A stretch of DNA of 64,000 nt, from positions 62,001 to 126,000 of the forward strand of contig JAXGZS010000006.1 of assembly GCA_040776805.1 (NCBI GenBank). The letters run 5' to 3'. Shown here piece by piece: positions 1 through 9,133 of this stretch (the first letter of the stretch is position 1; every line of letters starts with the position of its first letter). The notes under the pieces were generated by a model. It was not told the DNA's origin. It did not search any database and saw only the letters and a list, made by a program, of their open reading frames with translations. This DNA is from UBA7702 sp040776805. Lineage in GTDB: Bacteria; Bacillota; Dehalobacteriia; UBA7702. The translations under genes and the position numbers were made by a program.

Positions 1-996
1 GCCGAAGAAGACGCGGTGATCACCGTCACCGCCAGCGGTTATATCAAGCGCTTAAACCCCAACGTTTACCGGAGTCAGCGCCGGGGTGGCAAAGGCGTGA
101 TGGCCATGACCACCAAAACCGAGGATTTCCTGGAAAGCCTCTTTATCGCTTCCACCCACGACTATTTGATGGTCTTTACGGAAAACGGCCGCGTTTATCG
201 GCTGAAGGTCCATGAAATTCCCGAAAGCAGTCGCACCTCCAAGGGGACGGCCATCATCAACCTGATCAACCTCAGCGGTGAAGACCGGGTGAAAACCGTC
301 TTCCCCATCAAGGACTATAACGAAGACCGCTATCTGCTGATGGTTACCTTAAAAGGCCTCGTCAAGAAAACGCCGCTGAAAGAGTACGATTCCAATCGCA
401 AAGACGGTATTTTGGGGATCTCCTTAAACGAAGGCGACGGCCTTTTGGGCGTCCGCCTCATTGAAAAGGGCGATGAAATCATGCTCTCCACCAAGCGGGG
501 TTATTCCATTCGCTTTAAAGAAGATGAAGTCAGAAAAGTCAGCCGCGTCAGCAAAGGCGTTCGCGGCATCCGTCTCGCTCCCGATGATATTCTCGTCAGT
601 ACGGACGTGATCAACCCTGAAGAAACCGATAACCAGTATGTGCTCTGCGTCTCGGAAAAAGGCTACGGCAAGCGGACCAAGCTTTCCGAATACAGCATCG
701 TACACCGGGACGGCAAAGGCATCTATACCCTGAAGGTAACGGCCAAAACCGGTTTGGTGGCGGCGATCCGCGTTGTTTCCGAAGACCAGGAAGTGATGTT
801 CATCAGCAGAGAGGGCATCATCATCCGCACCAAGGTTGCGGAAATCCCCGTGATCGGCAGAAATACCCAGGGCGTTACCATCATGAAAGTGGCCAATGAG
901 GATTTCGTCAAATCCATGGCCATCGTTGTCAATGAATCCGAGGAGCCGGCGGAGCTTGCCGACGCCAACGAAGATTCACTGCTCGACGAAAATTAA
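1..996 (+). CDS. gyrA: DNA gyrase subunit A, C-terminal part (5' end outside window)
   Basis: The frame is open from the first base, so the gene begins upstream; about 331 residues of the C-terminal DNA-wrapping beta-pinwheel are present. The GyrA box QRRGGKG is visible at bases 76-96, which separates GyrA from ParC, where the box is degenerate. Repeating blades with patterns such as GYSIRF, GYGKRT and GIIIRTK follow, and the protein ends in an acidic tail (EEPAELADANEDSLLDEN). GyrA is the breakage-reunion subunit of gyrase, which supercoils DNA with GyrB. The next gene starts 10 bases after the stop, so the two are probably cotranscribed. Confidence 0.95.
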   Translation, partial: AEEDAVITVTASGYIKRLNPNVYRSQRRGGKGVMAMTTKTEDFLESLFIASTHDYLMVFTENGRVYRLKVHEIPESSRTSKGTAIINLINLSGEDRVKTVFPIKDYNEDRYLLMVTLKGLVKKTPLKEYDSNRKDGILGISLNEGDGLLGVRLIEKGDEIMLSTKRGYSIRFKEDEVRKVSRVSKGVRGIRLAPDDILVSTDVINPEETDNQYVLCVSEKGYGKRTKLSEYSIVHRDGKGIYTLKVTAKTGLVAAIRVVSEDQEVMFISREGIIIRTKVAEIPVIGRNTQGVTIMKVANEDFVKSMAIVVNESEEPAELADANEDSLLDEN

Positions 997-1006
997 CGGA
1001 GGAGTC

Positions 1007-2152
1007 ATGATACAAAAGCGGCTGGAAGACCTCGGCATCGATCGGCGTATTCTCTTTTACATTATTTTTGGCCTGGCCCTGATTGGTGTCGGCTATTACG
1101 TCAATGAGCTTTGGCTAGGCTTGACGACGCTTTTCGATGTGATCAAACCTTTTGTTTTCGGCTTTGTTTTCGCCTTCATTCTCAACGTGCTGATGCGTTT
1201 TTTAGAGCGGCGCTTCTTCAATAAGATTGCCGCGAAACACCGCCTTTTTGCCAAAGCTGAGCGTATGGTGGCCATGGCCGCCACGTTCTTAATTGTCGCG
1301 TCGTTTTTATCGCTATTTTTTGTGATCGTCTTGCCGCAGTTCATCGAAAGTTTGAGCGCCCTTGGTCAGAAGCTTCCCGATTACGCTGAAAAATTCTATG
1401 TTTGGGCCGAAGGGATTTTCTCCTTTTACAATCTTGATTCCCTGCTTTTAAACAACGTGGCAAAATCGGCCTCGTCCCTCATTGATTCTTTGGTCAAGGG
1501 GCTTCAAAATGCCGTGCCGAATATTTTCGGTTTTACCGTCAGTGTCGCCAACGGTATTTTCAATGTGGTCTTCGGCCTCATCTTCTCCCTTTATATGCTG
1601 GCGGGGAAAGAGAAGCTCTTGGCGGGGGTCAATCGCTTTGCCGACTGTTTTTTGCCGAAACGCTTCAACAACAGAGCCCGCAATATCTTGGAGATCACCA
1701 ACGAAACCTGCAGCCGCTTTATTGAAGGCCAGGTTCTTGACGCCCTCTGTTTGGGGGTTTTATCCTTCCTTGTTTTAAGCATCATGCAGATGCCCTATGC
1801 CCTGGTCATTTCCGTGACTTTAGCCATTACCAACTTGATTCCCGTGGTCGGCCCCTGGTTCGGAGCCATCCCCTGCGCTTTGATTACCTTCGTCATCAGT
1901 CCCGTGAAGGCACTGATCCTGATCATCACCATCATCATTCTGCAGGAGATTGAAAACAAGCTGATTTATCCGAAAATTGTTGGCAACCGCGTCGGCATTG
2001 ACGGCATTTGGGTTCTTGTGGGCGTGATCTGCGGCGGCAAACTTTTCGGCCTGATCGGCATCCTCATCGGCGTACCGGCTTTGGCCGTGGCTTCCCGTCT
2101 GCTTCACGAAAAGATGGCCCATAAAAAATGTGAAAAAGAGAAGACCAATTAA
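1007..2152 (+). CDS. AI-2E family (DUF20) membrane permease
   Basis: A 381-residue integral membrane protein. I chose the ATG at 1007 because GGAGG lies six bases upstream and it follows the gyrA stop; the longer open frame overlapping gyrA is ignored. Hydrophobic helices occur at about residues 14-32, 40-60, 85-115, 190-215 and in a dense C-terminal set (260-370). The C-terminal motifs NLIPVVGPWFGAIP and LQEIENKLIYPKIVG are typical of the AI-2E/PerM family. Members export or exchange small solutes (AI-2, or Na+/H+ in some); the substrate cannot be read from sequence. Placement after gyrA may be operonic but gives no functional link. Confidence 0.88.
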   Translation: MIQKRLEDLGIDRRILFYIIFGLALIGVGYYVNELWLGLTTLFDVIKPFVFGFVFAFILNVLMRFLERRFFNKIAAKHRLFAKAERMVAMAATFLIVASFLSLFFVIVLPQFIESLSALGQKLPDYAEKFYVWAEGIFSFYNLDSLLLNNVAKSASSLIDSLVKGLQNAVPNIFGFTVSVANGIFNVVFGLIFSLYMLAGKEKLLAGVNRFADCFLPKRFNNRARNILEITNETCSRFIEGQVLDALCLGVLSFLVLSIMQMPYALVISVTLAITNLIPVVGPWFGAIPCALITFVISPVKALILIITIIILQEIENKLIYPKIVGNRVGIDGIWVLVGVICGGKLFGLIGILIGVPALAVASRLLHEKMAHKKCEKEKTN

Positions 2153-2200
2153 AAAAAGCGGGAATATAAATATTTTGAAGAAATTTATCATGGTTCCGTA

Positions 2201-2229
2201 TTGTCAAAAAGTCCGTTTGGGTATATGAT
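2201..2229 (+). promoter_or_regulatory. Sigma-A promoter for the aminotransferase
   Basis: TTGTCA (2201-2206), a 17-base spacer and TATGAT (2224-2229), 40 bases before the start codon at 2269. Confidence 0.6.
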
Positions 2230-2268
2230 AAATAACAAACTAACCTTGCAGAAGCCATGGAGGAAAAG

Positions 2269-3420
2269 ATGAAACTTCAAGAGTATTTTCTATTGCCCGG
2301 TCCGACCAATGTGCCGCCCAATGTGATACGCGCCATGTCGAGGCAGATGATCAATCACCGCGGTCCGGAATTCAAAGCCATCCTCAGCGGTGTTACCCAT
2401 AATATCAAGAAGGTCTTTCAGACGGAAGGCGAAGTTTTTACGCTTACTTCCTCCGGCACCGGCGGCCTCGAAGCGGCGGTGGTGAATTTTATCAACCCCG
2501 GCGATAAGGTCATCGTCGCCTCCATCGGCAATTTTGGCGAACGCTTCCGAGATATTGCCGAGATGTACGACGCAGAAGTGGAATTCATCGATTTTGGCTG
2601 GGGTAACTGCATTGATCCCCAGGTTATCGCAGAGCGGCTTACGGCGGATAAGGATCATCAGATCAAAGCCGTGCTCTGTCAGCATAACGAAACCTCCACG
2701 GCCATCGTCAACCCCATCCGGGAAGTGTCCGCGGCCCGGGGCGATCATCCTGCCCTGCTCATTGTGGATAGCGTTTCCGGTTTAGGGGCGGCGCCCTTTG
2801 ATATGGACGGTTGGAAGGTGGACGTGGCCATCACCGGTTCCCAAAAGGCCTTTATGTCTCCGCCGGGGCTGGCCTTTGTCGCCGCCAACCAACGGGCCAT
2901 GGCAATCGCCAAAAAGAATCAAAACCGCAAATTCTATTTTGATCTGATCAAAGCCCAAGATATGCTGGAAAAGGGTCAAACCCCTTTTACACCGGCGCTT
3001 TCGGTGCTTTTCGCCGTGGAGGAGGCCTTGCGCCATATTGAGGATGTCGGCATCGACGCTGTGGTCGCCGATCATTATAAACACCGCAACTTGGTGCGGA
3101 CAGGATTGAAGGCCATGGGACTGAAATTGTTGGCCCCCGACGAGATCGCTTCTCCCGCCGTAACCGCGGTGGCCTGTCCCGAAGGGATTGATCCCCTGGC
3201 CTTAAGAAAAGTGCTGCGGGAAAAATACAACATCATCATTGCCGGCGGCCAGGGTAAATTTGCCGCCAATACCTTCCGCGTCGGTCATCTCGGCGCGGTG
3301 CAGAGCATGGATTTGATCGCCGTCATCGCCGGCCTCGAATTGGCCCTGACGGAACTCGGCGCCGACATTACCCTGGGTAAGGCCGTGGCCGAAATGGAAA
3401 GAGAAATGTTACGCTATTGA
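2269..3420 (+). CDS. Class V aminotransferase (alanine-glyoxylate / serine-pyruvate type)
   Basis: A 383-residue PLP enzyme of aminotransferase class V. It opens with LLPGPTNVPPNV, the typical N-terminus of alanine-glyoxylate/serine-pyruvate aminotransferases. The cofactor region shows SSGTGGLEAAV (about 60-70), the aspartate in LLIVDSVSGLGAAP (about 165) and the Schiff-base lysine in GSQKAFMSPPG (about 190). The C-terminus VGHLGAVQSMDL carries the usual substrate-arginine region. The start at 2269 is preferred over 2257 because AGGA within the upstream ATG region serves as ribosome site. Substrate could be glycine/glyoxylate, serine or ureidoglycine; the gene has its own promoter and terminator, so neighbours do not help. 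Confidence 0.88.
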   Translation: MKLQEYFLLPGPTNVPPNVIRAMSRQMINHRGPEFKAILSGVTHNIKKVFQTEGEVFTLTSSGTGGLEAAVVNFINPGDKVIVASIGNFGERFRDIAEMYDAEVEFIDFGWGNCIDPQVIAERLTADKDHQIKAVLCQHNETSTAIVNPIREVSAARGDHPALLIVDSVSGLGAAPFDMDGWKVDVAITGSQKAFMSPPGLAFVAANQRAMAIAKKNQNRKFYFDLIKAQDMLEKGQTPFTPALSVLFAVEEALRHIEDVGIDAVVADHYKHRNLVRTGLKAMGLKLLAPDEIASPAVTAVACPEGIDPLALRKVLREKYNIIIAGGQGKFAANTFRVGHLGAVQSMDLIAVIAGLELALTELGADITLGKAVAEMEREMLRY

Positions 3421-3437
3421 TGCTCCATGAAAAAAAT

Positions 3438-3474
3438 GTGCCGCACCGTTGGATAACGGAAAGCGGCGCTTTTT
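3438..3474 (+). terminator. Intrinsic terminator after the aminotransferase
   Basis: Stem GTGCCGC / GCGGCGC (one wobble pair) with an inner CGTT/ACG pairing, followed by TTTTTG. Confidence 0.7.
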
Positions 3475-3508
3475 GTTTGCAGATTTTCCATGTCCCCCGG
3501 TGAAGTCC

Positions 3509-3537
3509 TTGCCATTTTTCAAAGAATGGGGTATCAT
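3509..3537 (+). promoter_or_regulatory. Sigma-A promoter for the PTS IIC-like gene
   Basis: TTGCCA (3509-3514), 17-base spacer, TATCAT (3532-3537), about 50 bases before the start codon at 3590. Confidence 0.55.
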
Positions 3538-3589
3538 TGGAACAATATAAACAATGATCTAATGAGATCAAGAGAAGGGAAGACAGAGC

Positions 3590-4618
3590 ATGGCCAAACC
3601 GCAAGGGATCCTTACCCGCCTGTTAAAACGGTATTTCGTCGACGCCATGAGCGCCATGGCCTTAGGGCTTTTTGCCTCGCTGATCATCGGGCTGATCATG
3701 TCGCAGCTCAGCCGCATTCCCCACCTGGCGTTTCTGGCTTATTTTACCGAAGTCCTGAGCGCCACCTCGCCGGTGGTGGGCGGTGCCATCGGCGCCGCCG
3801 TTGCCTGGGGCTTAAAGGGGAAACCCCTGGTGATCTTTGCCGCCGTGGCCGCCGGGGCCTACGGTTATACCATGGGCGGCCCTGTCGGCGCTTATCTCGG
3901 CGCGGTGGTCGGCGCGGAAATCGGCAACCTCATTGCCGGTAAAACCAAAGTCGATATTGTCCTGGTTCCCCTGGTTGTGATCGTTGCCGGAGGCGCCGTT
4001 TCTTATCTCATCGGCCCCTATATCCAGTCCTTCATGCTGTTGCTGGGCAATCTCATCAACCAAGGCACGGAGTTGGCGCCTTTTCCCATGGGCATTGTCG
4101 TCGCCGTCCTGGTGGGGATGGTTCTCACCGCGCCGCTGAGTTCCGCGGCCCTTTGCATCATGCTTGACCTCAGCGGTCTTGCCGCCGGCGCCGCGGCGGT
4201 GGGCTGTTCTGTGCAGATGGTCGGCTTTGCCGTGATGAGCTATAAAGAAAATGGAATCGGCAGTCTGATCTCTGTGGGCATCGGCACCTCTATGCTGTAT
4301 TTCGGTAACATCATGCGCCGGCCCTTGATCTGGCTGCCCACCATCATCGTTTCGGCGGTTCTCGGCCCTGTTTCCACCTGTCTTTTTCACATGACGAATA
4401 CCGCCGCCGGCGCCGGCATGGGGACGTCGGGGCTGGTGGGCCAATTCGGCGCTTTTGCCGCCATGGAGCCGACGATGGGCGCTCAGCATACGCTGATCGC
4501 CATCGCGCTGCTGCACTTTATTCTCCCCGCCGTGCTGACTTTAGCCGTCACCCATCTGATGAGGAAAAAACGCTGGATCAAGCCGGGGGACTTGACCTTG
4601 CCGGATATCGGGAAATAA
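3590..4618 (+). CDS. PTS EIIC-like membrane permease (PTS_EIIC_2 family)
   Basis: A 342-residue, very hydrophobic, Gly/Ala-rich protein with about ten predicted membrane spans, of the stand-alone PTS sugar transporter subunit IIC family (PF13303 type). Visible features are the N-terminal RYFVDAMSAMALGLFASLIIG segment (split across the first helix), the repeated GGAIGAAVAWGLKGKPLV and GGPVGAYLGAVVGAEIGN pattern, and TSGLVGQFGA near the C-terminus. No IIA, IIB or HPr gene is adjacent, and it is flanked by its own promoter and a strong terminator, so it is monocistronic. Whether it is a true phosphotransferase permease or an uncoupled transporter is unknown. Start ATG 3590 follows AGGGAAG. Confidence 0.8.
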   Translation: MAKPQGILTRLLKRYFVDAMSAMALGLFASLIIGLIMSQLSRIPHLAFLAYFTEVLSATSPVVGGAIGAAVAWGLKGKPLVIFAAVAAGAYGYTMGGPVGAYLGAVVGAEIGNLIAGKTKVDIVLVPLVVIVAGGAVSYLIGPYIQSFMLLLGNLINQGTELAPFPMGIVVAVLVGMVLTAPLSSAALCIMLDLSGLAAGAAAVGCSVQMVGFAVMSYKENGIGSLISVGIGTSMLYFGNIMRRPLIWLPTIIVSAVLGPVSTCLFHMTNTAAGAGMGTSGLVGQFGAFAAMEPTMGAQHTLIAIALLHFILPAVLTLAVTHLMRKKRWIKPGDLTLPDIGK

Positions 4619-4660
4619 ATATAGAACGGTATCTTTCAGTGAGAGCGTTATGAAAAAAGA

Positions 4661-4701
4661 AATCGGTTGCTGCATAGAGTCAGCAACCGATTCGTTTTTT
4701 T
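4661..4701. terminator. Bidirectional terminator between the convergent IIC gene and ychF
   Basis: Perfect 12-bp stem AATCGGTTGCTG / CAGCAACCGATT with an 8-base loop and a T-run on the + side; A-rich bases on the left give U residues for the opposite strand. Confidence 0.85.
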
Positions 4702-4739
4702 GGTAAAGGGCATTATCTTGTTGTTTTTGATCACGGAGC

Positions 4740-5828
4740 TCAAACGTTGAAGCGGAAGGTGACGATGTCGCCGTCGGCCATCACGTAGTCCTTGCCCTCC
4801 AGGCGGACGAGGCCCTTCTCCTTGGCCGCGGCGATACTGCCGTAGGTTTCAAAGTCATTGTAATTGACCACCTCGGCCCGGATAAAGCCCCGCTCGAAGT
4901 CGGTGTGGATTTTCCCGGCGGCCTGCGGCGCCTTGGTGCCCTTTTTGATGGTCCAGGCTCTCGATTCGTCTTCCCCCGCGGTTAAAAAGCTGATCAGCCC
5001 CAACAAGCTGTAGCTGGCTCGAATCAGCCGTTCCAGGCCGGATTCGGTGAGGCCCAGTTCCTCTAAGAAGAGCATTTTTTCCGCATCGTCGAATTCGGCG
5101 ATCTCTTGTTCGATATCGGCGGAGACCACAAAAACGTCGCTGTCTTCCTCTTTGACCAGTTCCTTTACGGCTTCGACGTAGTCATTGCCTTCTTTGGCGT
5201 CTTTTTCCGCCACATTGGCGGCGTAAATCACGGGTTTCGCGGTCAAAAGGTGATAAGACGCCAGCCATTCCTCTTCGTTGTTGTCGTGTAAGGGCAATGT
5301 TTTGGCCAGTTCGCCGTTTTGGAAATGCTCCATCAAGCGCTGACAAAAGGCGTATTCTTTGGCCACGGTCTTGTCGCTTTTGGCAGCTCTGCCCATTTTG
5401 CTAAGGCGTCGGTCGAGAACTTCGATGTCGGCGAAAATTAGCTCTAAATTGATGGTTTCAATGTCCCGGGCCGGGTCAATGCTGCCGTCGACGTGGATGA
5501 TGTTCTCGTCCTCAAAACAGCGGACGACGTGGAGAATGGCATCTACTTCCCGGATGTTGGCAAGGAATTGATTGCCTAAGCCCTCTCCTTTGGAAGCGCC
5601 CTTGACGAGACCGGCGATGTCCACAAACTCGATGGTGGCCGGGGTGACTTTTTTGGAATGGTAGAAATCCCCCAGCTTCAGAATGCGTTCGTCGGGGACG
5701 ACGACGATGCCCACGTTGGGATCGATGGTGCAGAAGGGGTAATTGGCTGATTCGGCTTTCGCCTTGGTCAGGGAATTAAAAAGGGTGCTTTTCCCCACAT
5801 TGGGTAAGCCCACAATACCTAATTTCAT
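4740..5828 (-). CDS. ychF: Redox-regulated ATPase YchF (Obg family)
   Basis: 362 residues, the standard family length. G1 is GLPNVGKST near residues 7-15, G3 is in FVDIAGLVKGASKGEGLGN, and the G4 position reads NVAE rather than NKxD, which explains the ATP preference known for YchF. A helical insert and a C-terminal TGS domain (VRAWTIKKGTKAPQ region onward, with HTDFERGFIRAEV) follow. The protein binds ribosomes and affects translation initiation and oxidative stress responses. It starts at the ATG complementary to 5826-5828, with its own promoter upstream, and converges with the PTS gene across a shared terminator. Confidence 0.97.
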   Translation of the reverse strand: MKLGIVGLPNVGKSTLFNSLTKAKAESANYPFCTIDPNVGIVVVPDERILKLGDFYHSKKVTPATIEFVDIAGLVKGASKGEGLGNQFLANIREVDAILHVVRCFEDENIIHVDGSIDPARDIETINLELIFADIEVLDRRLSKMGRAAKSDKTVAKEYAFCQRLMEHFQNGELAKTLPLHDNNEEEWLASYHLLTAKPVIYAANVAEKDAKEGNDYVEAVKELVKEEDSDVFVVSADIEQEIAEFDDAEKMLFLEELGLTESGLERLIRASYSLLGLISFLTAGEDESRAWTIKKGTKAPQAAGKIHTDFERGFIRAEVVNYNDFETYGSIAAAKEKGLVRLEGKDYVMADGDIVTFRFNV

Positions 5829-5871
5829 ATGCTAAATTTCCTTTCGGGAAAAATCGGGTTACGCAAAACAT

Positions 5872-5900
5872 ATTATAACGAAAACCGTCGCGAAATACAA
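5872..5900 (-). promoter_or_regulatory. Sigma-A promoter for ychF
   Basis: On the minus strand: TTGTAT (5900-5895), 17-base spacer, TATAAT (5877-5872), about 45 bases before the ychF start. Confidence 0.65.
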
Positions 5901-6037
5901 GGGCAGGAAGCAAGCACAAGGGAAGAAAAAAGCTTTTTGGGGTCAGCGTAGGCGGCAATCCTTTCCCTAATCTGCCGTCTGTGTTCTTATTGCCATGTAC
6001 CTTTCTCTCCAACGATAGGAAGGAAGCTGTCCTTGCC

Positions 6038-8305
6038 TTAAATCAATTCCGCTTTTGCCAGGCATCCCGTTAATTTTTGGGTACCCAAAATCCAGATCAG
6101 ATCGTTTTCCTGGAGGCGGAAATTGAGATTCGGCGAAAAAATGGGTAAGAGATCTCTTTCCACCCCTAAGAGCAGTCCTTCCCATTGGTTCTTGATGGGA
6201 GAATCCTTGATGCTGCTGCCGATGAGATTGCAGTCGTGGTCTACGGTGAGGGCATAGCAGAGCAATTGGTCTTTTTCCGCGTAATGGTCCTGGTCGTTGA
6301 TGTACTGGTGAAGGGTGATTTTAGGCGGTTTTAGATCGTGGGCAGCTTCGAGATTTTCCAGCTGCTGCAATGTGCCGATGATATGCAGTTCATCGCCGAC
6401 ACGGATGGTTTCCGTGGCCTTGGGGATATTGATATGTTTGTTATGGCGGAGAATTTTGATGACCCGAATGCCCAGGCGATTGGGGGCAGACCACTCTTTG
6501 AGGCTCTTATGCACCAGGTCGGGAATTTCACGGTCGCAGAGAATCGTTGTCACATAGTATTGTTCATCAAGCCAATGGTGATCGCCGCTATTTTGCTTCT
6601 TTTCTACGAGCTGCCGCTCGTTTAAATTACTTAAAAAGCGGGCCTCCATCTTTAAATAGGGACCGATCATCCGGTCAGAGCGGGCAAAGACAATCACCGC
6701 CGCGATGGCAATGACCACAGAAATCCAGATGTGCAGATCTAAAATCACCTGCATGGGCGTGATAATGAGGATGATGATGCAGGCGAAACGCAGAAACACC
6801 AAGGCCATCAAGGGCAGATGGTTGGATTTTCGCTTTAGCCAAAGGGAGAGGAAAACCTGATTTTTGCGCCAGAGTGATTGATGGATAAAGGGAGAAATTG
6901 CCACGTAGATAAGAATCAGGGATAAGGCCGCGGAGACGCCTTGCCCCAAATGTTGCTGTAGCAGCGGCCAAATCCAAGTAATGATGATGATAACGATACC
7001 CAGTATGATGAAGCAATGAAGGGCCAGGCTGGAGAAAAACCCCTTGATAAACTGACGCCATTGGCTGTCTTGTTCCTCTTCTGTCTGGTCTTCAGCGGTA
7101 TGGCGGTTCAGATAATGGATCCATTTGTTCGGCAGGATTTTTTCCAAAAGGCGGATGATCAAATCGGAACTGCGGATAAAATAGGGGGTTGTGATGGTGG
7201 TGATGACGGAAACGGAAACGATGATGGGGTAAATAAAACCGCTCATCACACCGAGGGAGATGCCTAAGGTTGCGATGATGAAGGAGAATTCCCCGATCTG
7301 CGCCAGGGAACAGCCGCAGCGCACGGAGGTCCTAAGGGATTGCCCGGACAGGGTGACCCCCAAAGTGGAGAAAAACGACTTCACGATCAGGGTAATCAAG
7401 GTGATGATGAGGATGGGCACGGCATATTCTATGACCAGCTTGGGGTCGACCATCATGCCCACGGAGATGAAGAATACGGCGCCAAAGAGATCCCGGATCG
7501 GTTTGGTGAGTTCCTCAATTTGTTCTGCGTGGATGGTGCCAGCCAGTAGAGAACCGGCCAAAAACGCGCCCAAAGCCGTGGAAAATCCTAGGAAGTTGGC
7601 GAGCATGACCATACCGAAGCAGGTGCCCAAGGCGACGATTAAGAGGGTTTCCTGATTCATCAGCCCCTTAATTTTCTTTAAGATGGTGGGGAGCAGATAG
7701 ATTCCCAATATAAGCCACAGCACCAAATAAAGAATCATTTTAAACAGACTGAAGGTTAAGTCCCCTCCGGAGATGTTTTGGCTGATGGCGACGGTAGAGA
7801 GAATCACCATCATAAAGATGCCGGCAATGTCTTCAACGATGAGGGAGCCAAACACCAATTCGGTGAATTTCTTCCCCCGCAGCTTCAGATCATCAAAGGC
7901 TTTGATGATGATCGTCGTTGACGACATGGAGAGCATCCCTCCCAGGAATATGCTGTCCATGGTGCTCCAGCCCAGCAAATAGCCGCAAAGGAAGCCCACG
8001 GCAAGCATGGAGACGACTTCCGTGATGGCGGTAATGATCGCCGTGTTGCCTACGGAAGCTAATTTATGCAGGTTGAATTCCAGCCCCAAAGCAAACATTA
8101 GGATGATGATACCAATTTCACTCCATGTGTGAATGCTGGAAAAATCCTGGATGGTGGGTAAAAAGCTAAAGTAGGGACTAATGAGGAAGCCGGCGATAAT
8201 ATATCCCAGCACCACCGGCTGACGAATCTTTTTAAAGAGTAAGGTGGTGATCCCCGCGACAATGAGCATCAGTGCGAGATCAGCGATGAGTTTTGGTATT
8301 TCCAT
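6038..8305 (-). CDS. Monovalent cation:proton antiporter (Kef/CPA2 type) with C-terminal TrkA-C-like domain
   Basis: 755 residues. The first ~390 residues form a CPA2 exchanger with about 12 helices; LGYIIAGFLISPY, FALGLEFN, SMSSTTIIIKAF and GAFLAGSLLAGT are diagnostic. A second membrane segment block (about 430-560) follows, then a soluble region where IRVGDELHIIGTLQQLENL marks a TrkA-C (RCK-C) domain. Unlike KefB/KefC there is no obvious Rossmann TrkA-N domain between the membrane part and RCK-C. The protein probably exchanges K+ or Na+ for H+. Start at 8305 is supported by AGGGGG upstream. About 210 bases separate it from ychF, so it is likely its own transcript. Confidence 0.9.
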   Translation of the reverse strand: MEIPKLIADLALMLIVAGITTLLFKKIRQPVVLGYIIAGFLISPYFSFLPTIQDFSSIHTWSEIGIIILMFALGLEFNLHKLASVGNTAIITAITEVVSMLAVGFLCGYLLGWSTMDSIFLGGMLSMSSTTIIIKAFDDLKLRGKKFTELVFGSLIVEDIAGIFMMVILSTVAISQNISGGDLTFSLFKMILYLVLWLILGIYLLPTILKKIKGLMNQETLLIVALGTCFGMVMLANFLGFSTALGAFLAGSLLAGTIHAEQIEELTKPIRDLFGAVFFISVGMMVDPKLVIEYAVPILIITLITLIVKSFFSTLGVTLSGQSLRTSVRCGCSLAQIGEFSFIIATLGISLGVMSGFIYPIIVSVSVITTITTPYFIRSSDLIIRLLEKILPNKWIHYLNRHTAEDQTEEEQDSQWRQFIKGFFSSLALHCFIILGIVIIIITWIWPLLQQHLGQGVSAALSLILIYVAISPFIHQSLWRKNQVFLSLWLKRKSNHLPLMALVFLRFACIIILIITPMQVILDLHIWISVVIAIAAVIVFARSDRMIGPYLKMEARFLSNLNERQLVEKKQNSGDHHWLDEQYYVTTILCDREIPDLVHKSLKEWSAPNRLGIRVIKILRHNKHINIPKATETIRVGDELHIIGTLQQLENLEAAHDLKPPKITLHQYINDQDHYAEKDQLLCYALTVDHDCNLIGSSIKDSPIKNQWEGLLLGVERDLLPIFSPNLNFRLQENDLIWILGTQKLTGCLAKAELI

Positions 8306-8375
8306 TGATCAACCCCCTTATACGGTTTCATGTATCAGCTAATTTGTCAAACAGTTTGCGATTTAAATATAAAAG

Positions 8376-8402
8376 GCCTGCGGGACAAGGCGTTCCGCAG
8401 GC
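8376..8402. terminator. Terminator downstream of the DnaJ-domain gene
   Basis: Stem GCCTGCGG / CCGCAGGC with an 11-base loop; on the minus strand it is followed by CCTTTTATATTT and on the plus strand by TTCTTTTT. Confidence 0.7.
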
Positions 8403-8413
8403 TTCTTTTTACA

Positions 8414-9133
8414 TCAGTAACCTCTGCCACAGAGGTAGTTGCTCCCGCCGCAGCAGCAGAGATTGCATAATAAGGTCAGCAGGCAGGAGTCGAGGCAAAC
8501 GTTATTGCAGCCCAGCCTTGCTGTGCGGTAGGGTTGGCTTTGCGTTTGATACCAGGTATTGCCGTTTTGGCATTGCTGATAGAGATTCTGATAGATGAAA
8601 TTATTCGGTTCCATGCGATAGGCCTGCTCCGCGTGGTCTTTTGCCGTGACGTTATTGCCGAGGCCGCGGTTGGCCAGGGCGCTGTAGTAGTACCAGGCCG
8701 CCGTTTTCTTTTCGATTCCTTTTAGCGCGGTGAGGGCCTCTTTATAATAGCCGTTTCTGATGTAGTTGGCCGCGGCTTTCAGCTCCGGGGGCAATTCCTG
8801 TTGGGCATTGCCAAACCCCCCAAACCCCCCAAAACCGCCGAAGTTACCGAAACCGCCGTATTGGCCGCCATAGCCGCCGCCGCTGTTGCCGGCGCCGTAA
8901 CTTCCCTGGTAACCGCCATAGCCACCGAAGCCGCCCGCGGCGGGGTCTTTTTTCATAATGGTTTCGTAGGCCTGCTGCACCTCTTTGAATCGTTCTTCGG
9001 CTTGTGCTTTGTTGGGGTTATCGACATTGGCGTCGGGATGGTATTTCATGCACAGTTTACGGTAGGCCTTTTTGATTTCTTCATCGCTGGCGTCGGGGGA
9101 TACGCCCAGTATTTTATAGGGGTCATTCATCAT
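8414..9133 (-). CDS. J-domain protein with Gly/Tyr-rich linker and Cys-rich C-terminus
   Basis: 239 residues. An N-terminal J domain (about 1-65) contains the HPD tripeptide in KYHPDAN, needed to stimulate an Hsp70 ATPase. It is followed by a low-complexity Gly/Tyr/Phe linker (about 66-110, repeats of GGFGG and GGYGG), a TPR-like helical pair (YYKEALTAL...KDHAEQAYRMEPNN) and a terminal Cys-rich stretch (CNNVCLDSC, CNLCCCGG). It lacks the DnaJ zinc-finger and client domains, so it is a specialised co-chaperone, not DnaJ itself. Its start overlaps the end of the upstream DUF5685 gene by 11 bases, implying translational coupling. Confidence 0.85.
   Translation of the reverse strand: MMNDPYKILGVSPDASDEEIKKAYRKLCMKYHPDANVDNPNKAQAEERFKEVQQAYETIMKKDPAAGGFGGYGGYQGSYGAGNSGGGYGGQYGGFGNFGGFGGFGGFGNAQQELPPELKAAANYIRNGYYKEALTALKGIEKKTAAWYYYSALANRGLGNNVTAKDHAEQAYRMEPNNFIYQNLYQQCQNGNTWYQTQSQPYRTARLGCNNVCLDSCLLTLLCNLCCCGGSNYLCGRGY

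Noticed and set aside
3812..4516. 234-codon minus-strand frame opposite the PTS IIC gene
   Set aside because: His/Gly/Arg-rich shadow of a GC-rich membrane gene; no start signal or domain.
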